Positions 24,175 to 32,064 of a DNA stretch of 33,372 nt are shown one piece after another (positions within the stretch are counted from its first letter, which is position 1; each line of letters starts with the position of its first letter). The stretch spans positions 1 to 33,372 of the forward strand of contig JAHCJV010000067.1 of assembly GCA_026126105.1 (NCBI GenBank), in the 5' to 3' direction. Source of the stretch: Enhydrobacter sp. (GTDB taxonomy: Bacteria; Pseudomonadota; Alphaproteobacteria; Reyranellales; Reyranellaceae). Below the pieces are notes generated by a model that worked only from the letters and a program-made list of their open reading frames with translations, had not been told where the DNA came from and did not search any database. Both the position numbers and the translations under genes were made by a program.

Positions 24175-25088
24175 CGATGTCGATCCACGCCAGACGCGCT
24201 CGCTACATCCCGGTCGAGCAGGGCTTCAACATCGAGCGACCGGTGCTCGCGCCGCACGCCTTCGTCGATGAGATGCGCCGCAGCTTCGCCGACGAGACGC
24301 CGACCGGCTTCGTCACCCTCGACCTTTCGCCCACCCTCGGCACTCCCTATGCCGCGACCACGCCGTTCATGCTGGCGCGTTACGCACGGGTGCGATCCGG
24401 CGAACGACTCGCCTGCACCCTGGCGGCGAGCGGCGAGATCTGGGCGGTGCTGCGCGGCGCGGGAACCTTGGCGCGCGACGGCGAGACGCTGCGCTGGCGC
24501 GCGGGCGACATGCTCGCCCTGCCCGGCGGCGTCGCCTCGATCTGGCAAGCCGACGAGGATGCGGTGCTGTGGCTCGTGACCGACGAGCCGGCGCTCGCCT
24601 TCCAGGGCGTTCGAGCCGAAGTGGCCGAGCGTGCGCCGGTCGAGCCGACGCACTATCGCGCCGAGGACATCGTCCGCGAGCTCCGGGTCCTCTACGACCG
24701 CCCGATGGCCCCGGACACGCCGGGCCGCGCGCTCTTCATGGCGAGCGAGCGCACCGAGCGGCTCGGCACCTGCCTGCCGGCGATGACACTGACCCTGAAC
24801 GCGGTGCGGCCCGGCGAGGCGCAGCGTCCGCATCGTCACAACGCGGCCGCCCTCGTCCTCGCGCTCCGCGAGGCGCGCTGCGCCTCGAGGATCGGCGGCA
24901 TTACGTTCCCCTGGACCCCGCATGTGACCCTGCTGACGCCCGCAGGCGTCCCGCATGACCACCGCAATCCGCCGACCGTCGACGGCAGCCCCGCCGCCGT
25001 TTGCGACGACGATATCGCCCTTGCGCTGATCGTGCAGGACGGCGGCCTTTACTATTACGGCCGCACCATGGGCTTCAGCTTCGCTTGA
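24171..25088 (+). CDS. Bicupin, gentisate 1,2-dioxygenase-like
   Basis: A protein of 305 residues with two cupin domains. The C-terminal cupin (about 195-300) has an intact metal motif: PGEAQRPHRHN with H221 and H223, and PHDHRN with H262 and H264 on the later strand. The N-terminal cupin (about 70-140) has the glycine-rich fold (GEIWAVLRGAGTLARDG, WRAGDMLALPGG) but no histidine pair, so probably only the C-terminal site binds Fe or Mn. The layout resembles gentisate or 1-hydroxy-2-naphthoate dioxygenases, though those normally have longer chains and the metal in the N-terminal domain. The ATG at 24171 overlaps the SDR stop and has GGAGGG 11 bases upstream. Ring cleavage is possible but not shown. 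Confidence 0.78.
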   Translation: MTMSIHARRARYIPVEQGFNIERPVLAPHAFVDEMRRSFADETPTGFVTLDLSPTLGTPYAATTPFMLARYARVRSGERLACTLAASGEIWAVLRGAGTLARDGETLRWRAGDMLALPGGVASIWQADEDAVLWLVTDEPALAFQGVRAEVAERAPVEPTHYRAEDIVRELRVLYDRPMAPDTPGRALFMASERTERLGTCLPAMTLTLNAVRPGEAQRPHRHNAAALVLALREARCASRIGGITFPWTPHVTLLTPAGVPHDHRNPPTVDGSPAAVCDDDIALALIVQDGGLYYYGRTMGFSFA

Positions 25089-25094
25089 CGCTGG

Positions 25095-25748
25095 TCAGCG
25101 GTAGACGGCGCATCCCCGGCCTTCCAGCTCTGCGAACCACGGCGGCGGACTGAATGTCGTCACCCAGCGAAGATCGAGCTTCTCCAGGCGCGGCAGCGCC
25201 AGCAGGCTTTGTGGCAATGCGGCGATGGGATTGCCTCGGAGATCGATCTGGCGAAGCTCGATCAGCGAGCCGATCACGTCGGGCAATGCCGTCAACCGAT
25301 TGTTCCGCAGGTGCAGCTCGCGCAATCGCGCGAGCTGCGAGATCGACGCGGGGAGCTCGGCGAGGCGATTGTCGCTGGCCCGCAACTCGAGCAAGGCGGA
25401 CATGCCGGTTACAGCCTCGGGCAGAACCTCGAAGGCATTCTCGCTGATGTTCAGGTAGCGAAGGCGGTTCAGGCGGCCGAGCGACGGCGGAAGCGCCGAG
25501 AGCTGATTGTCATGCAGATAGAGGAAATCGGTCAGCTGCTCGAGTTGGCCCAGGCTCGACGGGAGATCGCGCAGCTTGTTGTGGCCGAGATCGAGCATGC
25601 GCAATCGGCGCAGATCGCCAATGCGGTCGGAAATCTCCGTCAGGCCGTTGTCGGCGAGGACGAGCGTTTCAAGGTCCGTCCGGTCCCACATGGCGGCGGG
25701 CACGACGCCCAACGCCTGCTTCCAGAGGGAGAAATGCGCTGGCGGCAT
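25095..25748 (-). CDS. Leucine-rich repeat protein
   Basis: A 217-residue protein made of eight consecutive 23-residue leucine-rich repeats (about 27-205) of the bacterial/plant PIRL-like type, consensus LxxLxLxxNxLxxLPxxIxxLxx. The repeats are easy to see: LVLADNGLTEISDRIG, LDLGHNKLRDLPSSLG, LHLRNNRLTALPDVIG and so on. One repeat (LTDFLYLHDNQLSALP) carries one extra residue. There is no signal peptide, membrane helix or catalytic domain, so it is probably a cytoplasmic binding protein. It starts seven bases after the stop of a serine hydrolase gene on the same strand and is probably cotranscribed with it. Its 3' end faces the bicupin gene with a six-base gap. The partner protein is unknown. 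Confidence 0.88.
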   Translation of the reverse strand: MPPAHFSLWKQALGVVPAAMWDRTDLETLVLADNGLTEISDRIGDLRRLRMLDLGHNKLRDLPSSLGQLEQLTDFLYLHDNQLSALPPSLGRLNRLRYLNISENAFEVLPEAVTGMSALLELRASDNRLAELPASISQLARLRELHLRNNRLTALPDVIGSLIELRQIDLRGNPIAALPQSLLALPRLEKLDLRWVTTFSPPPWFAELEGRGCAVYR

Positions 25749-25755
25749 TCACTTT

Positions 25756-26910
25756 CTATAGGATCGCCGAGTGGACGAAGTTCGCGACCATGTCGAGGCG
25801 CTTGGAGTGCCACGGGTCGGGAACCCGGTTGTTGGTGATGTAGGCGAACGAGACGCCGGAGTCCGGATCGCCCCAGCAGTACGACGTGCCGACGCCGCCA
25901 TGGCCGAAGGCGCTGGGGCTGGCGAAGCCGCCGAGGCCGCGCACATTCTCGGTCGTGCCGCGCAGATGCGGTCCGAGCCCGCGATGCATCGGCATGCCCA
26001 TAAACTCGTCGATCCGGTCGCCGGTGTGGTTGCGGATGGCGTATTGCAGCATGCGCGGCGACACGATGCGGGTGCCGTTGAGCTCCCCGCCGTTCAGCAT
26101 CATCTGGTAGAGTGCGGCCATCGCGCGCGCGGTGCCGTAACCCGCACCACCCGGAGCACCGGCCTTGCGCCAGTCGGCGGTGTTGGCGTCGGTGCTGGGC
26201 TGAAAGCCGTCACCCGTCGGCTTGGGTTCATGCATGTCGGCGGCGCGGCCGAACTCCGATTCGGGCAGGCCGACATAGAGCTCGCGCGACAGGCCGAGCG
26301 GTTCGGTGACGGTCTCGCGAATGACGTCGCGGAAGTCCTTGCCGGTCACTGCCTCGATCAGCACGCCGAGCGTCCAGTGGGCGGTGAGGCCGTGATAATG
26401 CACCTTCGAGCCCGGCGTGAACTCGAGCGGAAAATTGCATACGACCTCGCGCAACCGCTTGTGATCGGCCCAGGCGTCCTTGCCGACCACGGCGTTGGGG
26501 AAGCCGGCCTGATGGGTGATGGTCTGCAGCACCGTAATGTTGCCCTTGGCGAACTTGGCGAACTCCGGCACGTGATCGGCAATCCTGTCCGAAAAGCCGA
26601 ACAGGCCGCGCTCGGCCAGCACCCATAGCGCGACGGCGGTCACGACCTTGGTGTTGGAATAAAGCAGCCAGAGTGAATCGTCGGCTGCCGCGCGTTTCGC
26701 CGGTTCGGTGACGGCGTCGCCGAAGCTCCTAAACAGCGCGAGCTTGCCGTGGCGGGCAAGCGCGATCTGGCAACCGGGATAGCGGCCCGAGGCGATGTGG
26801 CGCTCGATCAGCTCGATCAGCCGGTCGATCTGGTTCTTTCGAAAGCCGAGCGACTCGAGGTCGGCCTGCGGCAGGGGAAAGCTCGTTTCGGGGCGAATTG
26901 CGGTGTCCAT
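25756..26910 (-). CDS. Serine hydrolase, class C beta-lactamase/esterase family
   Basis: A 384-residue protein of the beta-lactamase / DD-peptidase-like fold. The nucleophile motif S-x-x-K is S85-N-T-K88, Y172 in HYHGLTAHW is the likely second-motif tyrosine, and GHGGVGTS near 340 is the HGG form of the third motif, typical of esterases (EstB type) more than of true beta-lactamases. GCQIALARHGKLALFRSFG is the family's opening strand. No signal peptide is visible, so a cytoplasmic esterase or amidase is more likely than a penicillin-binding protein. GGAGGAGA stands seven bases before the ATG at 26910, which I prefer over a start seven codons upstream. A TAATAT box lies further upstream on the same strand. 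It leads a two-gene run with the leucine-rich repeat protein. Confidence 0.88.
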   Translation of the reverse strand: MDTAIRPETSFPLPQADLESLGFRKNQIDRLIELIERHIASGRYPGCQIALARHGKLALFRSFGDAVTEPAKRAAADDSLWLLYSNTKVVTAVALWVLAERGLFGFSDRIADHVPEFAKFAKGNITVLQTITHQAGFPNAVVGKDAWADHKRLREVVCNFPLEFTPGSKVHYHGLTAHWTLGVLIEAVTGKDFRDVIRETVTEPLGLSRELYVGLPESEFGRAADMHEPKPTGDGFQPSTDANTADWRKAGAPGGAGYGTARAMAALYQMMLNGGELNGTRIVSPRMLQYAIRNHTGDRIDEFMGMPMHRGLGPHLRGTTENVRGLGGFASPSAFGHGGVGTSYCWGDPDSGVSFAYITNNRVPDPWHSKRLDMVANFVHSAIL

Positions 26911-27070
26911 GGGTGTCTCCTCCAGCGACAATCATATTACCTTTGTGAGACACGTCGATGACCTCGGCATCGACATGTTGTGTTTCCAGAAATCCTTGGC
27001 ACAATGGCGGTACCATGGTCGACCGCATCGACTTTCCCAGTAGTCCCTGCCAACGGCGGCGGAGCTAGCC

Positions 27071-27634
27071 GTGACGCCCGGCCTTGAGTCCTGCCACGCG
27101 CTGGTGCTCAACGCCGATTTTCGGCCGCTCTCGTACTTTCCGCTGTCGATCTGGTCGTGGCAGGACGCGGTCAAGGCGGTGTTTCTCGACCGGGTCAGCG
27201 TCATCTCCGAATATGACCGCACGATCCACAGCCCGTCCTTCGAGATGCGGCTGCCGAGTGTGATCGCCCTCAAGGAATATGTGCCGGCGGCGCGGCGGCC
27301 GGCCTTCACCCGATTCAACGTCTTCCTGCGCGACCACTTCACCTGCCAGTATTGCAAGGGCGATTTCCCGACCAACGAGCTGACATTCGATCACGTGGTG
27401 CCGAAGTCGCGCGGCGGCCGCACCGCCTGGACCAACGTCGTTACCGCCTGCAGCCCGTGCAACCTGCTCAAGGGCAACCGTTTGCTGCGCGAGAGCGGGC
27501 TCCACCTGCACCGCTACCCCTCGGAGCCGACGACCACGGAGCTGCAGGAGAATGGCCGCGCTTTCCCGCCCGGCTACCTGCACGAGAGCTGGCGCGACTT
27601 CCTGTACTGGGACAGCGAGCTGGATCAGAATTGA
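27071..27634 (+). CDS. HNH endonuclease family protein
   Basis: A 187-residue protein with a well-formed HNH/zinc-finger nuclease core: C92-x2-C95, then D107-H108 in LTFDHVVPKSRGG, N122 (WTNVV), and C127-x2-C130 with N131 and K134. The N-terminal 80 residues (ALVLNADFRPLSYFPLSIWSWQDAVKAVFLDRV) are those of the widely distributed single-domain HNH proteins of alphaproteobacteria, which usually stand alone and are not tied to restriction or phage genes. The start is GTG 27071 with GGAG upstream. It is monocistronic, divergent from the serine hydrolase and convergent with coq7. Its role (DNA repair, nicking) is not known, and I see no methylase or specificity partner. Confidence 0.9.
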   Translation: MTPGLESCHALVLNADFRPLSYFPLSIWSWQDAVKAVFLDRVSVISEYDRTIHSPSFEMRLPSVIALKEYVPAARRPAFTRFNVFLRDHFTCQYCKGDFPTNELTFDHVVPKSRGGRTAWTNVVTACSPCNLLKGNRLLRESGLHLHRYPSEPTTTELQENGRAFPPGYLHESWRDFLYWDSELDQN

Positions 27635-27681
27635 CCGAACGAGGAGGCTGACCGCGGGATAGGACTCGTGGTCTGGCTGGG

Positions 27682-28245
27682 TCAAATCCTCGTGGATAAC
27701 CAGATTGCCAGTTTGGAGCCGGCCTTGATGACCGAGGTCAGCGCTTCGTAGGCCGGCGCCTGTTCGGCCCCGGATGCGAGCGCCTCATCCTTGTGGGCGA
27801 TCTCGTCGGCGCGGAACTTCTCGATGGTGGTTCGCAGATCGGCCTCGTCGTCGCCGAGCTGGGCGGCCTGGTCGGCATAATGCTCCTCGATCGTCTCCTC
27901 GACGGCGACGGTGCAGGCCATCGCGGCCTTGTCGCCCATCAGCGCGGTCGCGACGCCCAGGCCGAACCCCGCCAGGCTCCAGAGCGGTGACAGCGCGGTC
28001 GGACGCACGCGGCGCTCCGCAAGTATCCTGTCGAAGGTCGCGCGATGGTCGCGCTCGCCGCGCGCCATTTCCGCGATCTTGCGGCCCGCGTCACTGTTGG
28101 CGCGGCCGGTCCAGCGCAATGCCGCTAGCTGACCTTCGTAGATTCGCACCGCGCCGAATTCTCCCGCCTGATCGACGCGGATAACGCGTTCGACCAGCAC
28201 GCGGGGTTCGGGGTCGCCGGGATTGCGTAACTCGCCGGTCTTCAT
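27682..28245 (-). CDS. coq7: 2-polyprenyl-3-methyl-6-methoxy-1,4-benzoquinol hydroxylase (demethoxyubiquinone hydroxylase) COQ7
   Basis: A 187-residue di-iron carboxylate protein. The iron ligands are visible: E29 in DQAGEFGAVRIYEGQ, E64-R-D-H67, E116 in VAVEETIEEHY, and E148-I-A-H151. It carries out the C6 hydroxylation in aerobic ubiquinone synthesis and binds the inner membrane peripherally. It is a normal full-length member. The ATG at 28245 overlaps the TGA of dsbB (ATGA), so it is translated as the last cistron of the yqaA-like / dsbB / coq7 run. An open frame continues far upstream across dsbB but is a shadow. The gene supports an alphaproteobacterial, ubiquinone-using host. Confidence 0.95.
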   Translation of the reverse strand: MKTGELRNPGDPEPRVLVERVIRVDQAGEFGAVRIYEGQLAALRWTGRANSDAGRKIAEMARGERDHRATFDRILAERRVRPTALSPLWSLAGFGLGVATALMGDKAAMACTVAVEETIEEHYADQAAQLGDDEADLRTTIEKFRADEIAHKDEALASGAEQAPAYEALTSVIKAGSKLAIWLSTRI

Positions 28246-28739
28246 GCGCCTGTCCTCAGATGACGAATGAGGCTGCCCGACAGCAGAATCGCGAGCCCGC
28301 CCGACAGGATCGCATTCCAGCCGGCCATCGAGATGCCCCACATCTTCCACGCCGCCTCGTCGCATCGAACCATGCGCGCGCCCAGCAGTATCTTCTTCAG
28401 CTCCTCGGTCGACAAGCCGGTAGGAATGCGGCCCGAGCAGGCCTGCGGCCCTTCCCACCAACGATACTCGACGCCGGCATGGAAGACACCGATGCCCGCG
28501 GTCGCGAACAGCGCGAGGACCGCCAGCAGCGCGAACGCTAGTGCCGCCCGCGGGGCCTGCATCAACGGCAGGGTGAGCAACCCGAACAGGATGGCCAGCA
28601 TGTGCGGATAGCGTTGCCACAGGCACATCTCGCACGGTGCCAGACCGACGACGTACTGGAACCAATAGGCGCCGCCCAGCAAGACGATGCTGAAGAGCGC
28701 TGCGATCAGGCCAATCCGAGTGAGGTAGGGGAGCGACAT
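28242..28739 (-). CDS. dsbB: Disulfide bond formation protein B
   Basis: A 165-residue inner-membrane protein with four predicted helices. The first periplasmic loop has the CEMC pair (C36, C39) in APCEMCLWQRYPH, and the second has C101 (QACSG) and C126 (VRCDE), so both catalytic pairs are present. DsbB reoxidises DsbA and passes electrons to ubiquinone, which gives a plausible functional link to the coupled coq7 gene. R43 of WQRYPH is the conserved quinone-site arginine. I chose the ATG at 28739, because a start 22 codons upstream would run into the yqaA-like gene with a non-hydrophobic tail. The start lies five bases after the preceding gene's stop. Confidence 0.93.
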   Translation of the reverse strand: MSLPYLTRIGLIAALFSIVLLGGAYWFQYVVGLAPCEMCLWQRYPHMLAILFGLLTLPLMQAPRAALAFALLAVLALFATAGIGVFHAGVEYRWWEGPQACSGRIPTGLSTEELKKILLGARMVRCDEAAWKMWGISMAGWNAILSGGLAILLSGSLIRHLRTGA

Positions 28740-28744
28740 GGCCT

Positions 28745-29326
28745 CTAAGCGAACAGGAACTTCACCGCGACAAAGCCGCCGATCAGCGCGATCAGGAACA
28801 GCCACATGACCAGAGTCAGGCGCTTTTCGATGAAGGCGCGGATTGGCTCACCGAACTTCCATAGCAAGGCTGCCACGAGGAAGAAGCGGGCGCCACGCGT
28901 CACGATCGACGCCCACACGAACGTGAAGAGATCAAAATGCGCGGCACCTGAAGCGATCGTCACCAGCTTGTACGGGATGGGCGTCAGGCCCTTGATCAGG
29001 ATCACCCAGGTGCCGTAGCGGGCGAATTCGTCGCGGAACCTCTCCATGCCGGCCTGCAACCCGTAGGTCTTCACCACCCAGGCACCGATCGTCTCGAAGA
29101 AGTAGAAGCCGATGGCGTAGCCCAGCAGCCCGCCCAGCACCGAGCAGACAGTGCAGATGAGCGCGATGGTGAACGCCTTCTGCCGGTTGGCCAGGATCAT
29201 CGGCACCAGCATCACGTCGGGCGGAATCGGGAAGAACGAGCTTTCGGCGAAAGACACCACACCCATTGCAGGAATGGCCCGGGGGTGCCCGGCCATACGG
29301 ATCACCCAGTCATAAAGTCTGCGCAT
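28745..29326 (-). CDS. YqaA/DedA-like membrane protein (VTT domain)
   Basis: A 193-residue protein with several membrane helices, starting at ATG 29326 (MRRLYDWVIRMAGHPRA). The family signatures are SFAESSFFPIPPDVMLVPMILANR at 25-48 and GTWVILIKGLTPIPYKLVTIASG at about 103-125. These are the two re-entrant segments, each with acidic or proline residues, shared by the DedA/VTT scramblase-like superfamily. The YqaA subgroup is shorter than DedA, as here. It probably acts in the inner membrane on lipid carrier recycling or membrane balance. It is the first gene of the run with dsbB and coq7 and is divergent from a membrane protein of unknown function. No Shine-Dalgarno is evident; a longer N-terminus is possible but looks non-coding. 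Confidence 0.9.
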   Translation of the reverse strand: MRRLYDWVIRMAGHPRAIPAMGVVSFAESSFFPIPPDVMLVPMILANRQKAFTIALICTVCSVLGGLLGYAIGFYFFETIGAWVVKTYGLQAGMERFRDEFARYGTWVILIKGLTPIPYKLVTIASGAAHFDLFTFVWASIVTRGARFFLVAALLWKFGEPIRAFIEKRLTLVMWLFLIALIGGFVAVKFLFA

Positions 29327-29378
29327 TTGGAGGGGATGACTAACAGGTGCCTCCGGGCTTTGGCAAAGCGTCCGCCAC

Positions 29379-30131
29379 TTGGAAAGCGACCGCAAAACAG
29401 GAATTCACTCCATCAAGCTCCCACGCAATTTCACCCAAGCCCTCCTGATCGTCTTCGCAGCAGCCGTCGTCGCGGCCGTTGTCGGTTTCGGCGCCAATTA
29501 CTTGCTTTCGCCCTCTGCCGCCGAAATCCAGCGTGGCGTGGATGCGGCGAAGGAGATGCCTCTCGTCGGCCTGGTGATCGAAGAGAACCCTCCCTTGGAG
29601 GAGAAGCTGCGCATGGTGATTGCCGAGGAGCTGAATAACCCTGGGCAGGTGCCGTCCCCCGGCTCGCGCTTCGGAGTCGAGGTGAGGCAACAATACATCG
29701 TTCCGACACTTCTCGCGGCCGATGACGCCAGCGCCCTGAGCGCCGCCGCCGGAATGGAGAAACTGGCGAGGTATCTGCAGATGAGGGATCCGGCCCTCTG
29801 CCGCGAGCTCGGGCTGGCCGGCCTCCAGAACGCCAACAAGCTCGACGCCGATGGAAAGACTCTGCTCAACGAAGCGCTTGCCCTGCAGGAGCAGGCGTAT
29901 CGCAACGGCAAGGGCGGTTCCCCCAAGACGGCGCTGAAGGCCGATGAGGTCAGGCCCGTGCTGGAAGAAGCGGGCTACACCGAGAAGGACCTCGAGCAGC
30001 TGAGCAGCTTTGCAACACTGTCGACCGCCGACGGATGCGCCGCGACCGTGAAGTTGTACGGTGCCCCTCGCGCCCTCCCGACCGCCGGAGGCGGTACCCT
30101 GGCGCGTTGGCTCCTGACGGTCGCGCCGTGA
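29379..30131 (+). CDS. Hypothetical protein with one N-terminal membrane helix
   Basis: A 250-residue protein I do not recognise. A short basic start (DRKTGIHSIKLPRN) is followed by one membrane helix (ALLIVFAAAVVAAVVGFGANYLL, about 21-43). The rest is a helical, charged domain likely to lie in the periplasm. It has three cysteines or isolated features (C141 in PALCRELG, C225 in DGCAATV) but no catalytic motif. The best start is TTG 29379: the frame has a stop at 29337-29339 and no ATG or GTG before the helix. It is divergent from the yqaA-like gene by 52 bp and ends 51 bases from a small convergent gene. Codon use matches its neighbours, so it is very probably real. Confidence 0.75.
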   Translation: MESDRKTGIHSIKLPRNFTQALLIVFAAAVVAAVVGFGANYLLSPSAAEIQRGVDAAKEMPLVGLVIEENPPLEEKLRMVIAEELNNPGQVPSPGSRFGVEVRQQYIVPTLLAADDASALSAAAGMEKLARYLQMRDPALCRELGLAGLQNANKLDADGKTLLNEALALQEQAYRNGKGGSPKTALKADEVRPVLEEAGYTEKDLEQLSSFATLSTADGCAATVKLYGAPRALPTAGGGTLARWLLTVAP

Positions 30132-30182
30132 GGATAGAGAATCGATCGGGATCTTACGTCCGCGGACGACGGAGGCCGATCG

Positions 30183-30371
30183 CTACACCCGCTCTTCCTT
30201 GCCGGTAGCGCCGTCGCGCCTTCGTGCAAACATCGATTCGCCGCCCTCGCGCACGGCTGCGTGCCCTTGCGAATCGCCCGATCTCGGCCGCGTGTCGGAG
30301 CGATAGAGGTGCCAGGCGAAGCCGCCGGCGCCGGCGAGCACGACGACGGCGAGGATTTCGTAGAGGGACAT
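30183..30371 (-). CDS. Small single-span membrane protein
   Basis: A 62-residue product with one N-terminal helix (YEILAVVVLAGAGGFAWHLY) and a strongly charged cytoplasmic-looking tail rich in Arg, Asp and Glu. The ATG at 30371 lies eight bases after the stop of the nitronate monooxygenase gene on the same strand, so it is probably the last cistron of that operon. No family is recognised. The hydrophobic run directly at the start and the operon spacing make a real gene more likely than not. Confidence 0.6.
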   Translation of the reverse strand: MSLYEILAVVVLAGAGGFAWHLYRSDTRPRSGDSQGHAAVREGGESMFARRRDGATGKEERV

Positions 30372-30379
30372 GAAGCGCG

Positions 30380-31381
30380 CTACTCCGCCGCTTCCTTCAG
30401 TCGCGTCGGCACCGTCTCGCCAGCGAACAGAGCGGCACGGGCGGCATCGTACTCGGCCTTGAGGCGCGCCACGATCTCGGCGGCGGGCGGTGCGTCAAAG
30501 ATCTGGCCGACGCCTTGGCCTGCGCCCCAGATGTCACGCCATGCCTTGGCCTTCTGGTTGCCGCCGGAATTGAAGTTCATCTTGCTCTTGTCGGCTTCGG
30601 GCAGATTGTCCGGATCGAGGCCGGAGGCGGCGATGCTCTTCTTCAGGTAGTTGCCGTGCACGCCGGTGAAGAGGTTGGTGTAGACGATCTCCTCGCCGCT
30701 CGAGTCGATGATGCACTGCTTGTTGTCTTCGGTGGCGTTCGCTTCCTTGGCGGCAATGAAGCGCGTGCCGAGATATGCCAGGTCGGCGCCCAGCGCCTGC
30801 GCGGCGAGGACGCTTGCACCGTTGGCGATCGAACCCGAGAGCAGGATGCAGCCGTCGTAGAATTGGCGCACTTCCGGCACCAGCGCGAAGGGCGACATTC
30901 GGCCGGCGTGGCCGCCCGCACCGGCGCACACCAGGATCAGGCCGTCGACTCCGGCCCGTAGTGCGCGCTTGGCATGCACGATGTTTGTCACGTCGTGGAA
31001 GACCAGGCAGCCGTAGCGCTTGGCCGAGACGACGACATCGTCGGGGGCACGTAGCGAGGTGATCTGGATCGGCACCTTGTACTTTTCGCAGAGGTCGACG
31101 TCGTGCTGCAGCCGGTCGTTCGAGCTGTGCACGATCTGGTTGACCGCGAAAGGCGCCACCTTCTTCTCGGGATGCCTGGCCTTGTAGTCGGCGAGCTCTC
31201 CGGTGATGCGCTTCAGCCACTCCTCGAGCACCTCCTTCGGCCGTGCGTTCAGGGCCGGGAAGGATCCGACGATGCCGGCCTTGCACTGCTCGATCACCAG
31301 GTCGGGATTGGAGACGATGAAGAGCGGTGCACCGACCACGGGAAGCGAAAGGGTGTCGCGCAGCAGAGCCGGAAGAGCCAT
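30380..31381 (-). CDS. Nitronate monooxygenase (2-nitropropane dioxygenase-like)
   Basis: A 333-residue FMN TIM-barrel protein. The N-terminus (LSLPVVGAPLFIVSNPDLVIEQCKAGIVGSF) is the FMN-binding opening of the family. CAGAGGHAGRMSPFALVPEV carries the glycine loop and H158, the expected catalytic base, and ADLAYLGTRFIAAKEA is the phosphate-binding end. The enzyme oxidises alkyl nitronates such as propionate 3-nitronate to oxo-acids and nitrite or nitrate; many annotated members have other, unknown substrates. AGGAACAGGA precedes the ATG at 31381. It lies 15 bases after a glutathione S-transferase gene and is followed by a tiny membrane protein, in an operon headed by a carotenoid-oxygenase-type gene. 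Confidence 0.92.
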   Translation of the reverse strand: MALPALLRDTLSLPVVGAPLFIVSNPDLVIEQCKAGIVGSFPALNARPKEVLEEWLKRITGELADYKARHPEKKVAPFAVNQIVHSSNDRLQHDVDLCEKYKVPIQITSLRAPDDVVVSAKRYGCLVFHDVTNIVHAKRALRAGVDGLILVCAGAGGHAGRMSPFALVPEVRQFYDGCILLSGSIANGASVLAAQALGADLAYLGTRFIAAKEANATEDNKQCIIDSSGEEIVYTNLFTGVHGNYLKKSIAASGLDPDNLPEADKSKMNFNSGGNQKAKAWRDIWGAGQGVGQIFDAPPAAEIVARLKAEYDAARAALFAGETVPTRLKEAAE

Positions 31382-31396
31382 GTCGTTGTCCTGTTC

Positions 31397-32062
31397 CTAT
31401 TTCGTCAGTTCGTAGGGACCGCCCTTTGCAAGGGCGCGCTTGTAAGCCGGCCGCGCGTGGATGCGGTCGAGGAAGGCGGCAAGCTTCGGCATCCGGCGCA
31501 CGATCGGCGCACGTGCCGAGGCGGCTTCGAGCGGGAAGCTCATCTGGATGTCGGCGGCGGTGAATTCCGGCCCGGCGAACCAGTCGCGCTTGGTAAGCTC
31601 GGTCTCGAGAAACATGAAATGGTTGCCGATTTGCGGGTCGAGCAGGGCGGAGTTGGCGCCCTTCACGATCGCGCGGCCGACCGGCTTGAACAGGAACGGC
31701 AGGCGGTCCGGGATGCGGCTGAAGATGAGCTTCATGACCAGCAACGGCATCAGCGACCCTTCCGCGTAGTGCAGAAAGTATCTGTAGTGGATGCGCTCCG
31801 TCGTGCCGGCCGCCGGGATGAACCGGCCGTTGCCGTAGGTCTCGACGAGATACTCGAGGATCGCACCCGACTCGGCCAGCGTCTTGTCGCCGTCGGTGAT
31901 CACCGGCGACTTGCCGAGGGGATGCACGGCTTTCAGCGCCGCCGGCGCCTGCATCGACGGCTCGCGCTCGTAGCGCTTGACCTCGTAATCGAGGCCGAGC
32001 TCCTCCAGCATCCACAGGATGCGCTGCGAGCGCGAGTTGTTGAGGTGATGGACGACGATCAT
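31397..32062 (-). CDS. Glutathione S-transferase family protein
   Basis: A protein of 221 residues from ATG 32062; a GTG two codons upstream (32068), overlapping the previous stop, is also possible. The thioredoxin-like N-terminal domain begins MIVVHHLNNSRSQRILWMLEELG, with the serine and arginine of NSRSQR in the glutathione-activating position, and contains LGKSPVITDGDKTLAESGAILEYL (the cis-Pro loop and the E-S pair that bind glutathione). The C-terminal helical domain has FTAADIQMSFPLE, the N-capping box of the family. It sits between a carotenoid/lignostilbene-type oxygenase and a nitronate monooxygenase. It may conjugate or reduce electrophilic products, and a beta-etherase-like role in aromatic degradation is one option, not proven. 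Confidence 0.93.
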   Translation of the reverse strand: MIVVHHLNNSRSQRILWMLEELGLDYEVKRYEREPSMQAPAALKAVHPLGKSPVITDGDKTLAESGAILEYLVETYGNGRFIPAAGTTERIHYRYFLHYAEGSLMPLLVMKLIFSRIPDRLPFLFKPVGRAIVKGANSALLDPQIGNHFMFLETELTKRDWFAGPEFTAADIQMSFPLEAASARAPIVRRMPKLAAFLDRIHARPAYKRALAKGGPYELTK

Positions 32063-32064
32063 CG

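Noticed and set aside
27071..27634. HNH protein as part of a restriction or anti-phage system
   Set aside because: No methyltransferase, helicase or effector neighbour; the protein is the common stand-alone alphaproteobacterial type.
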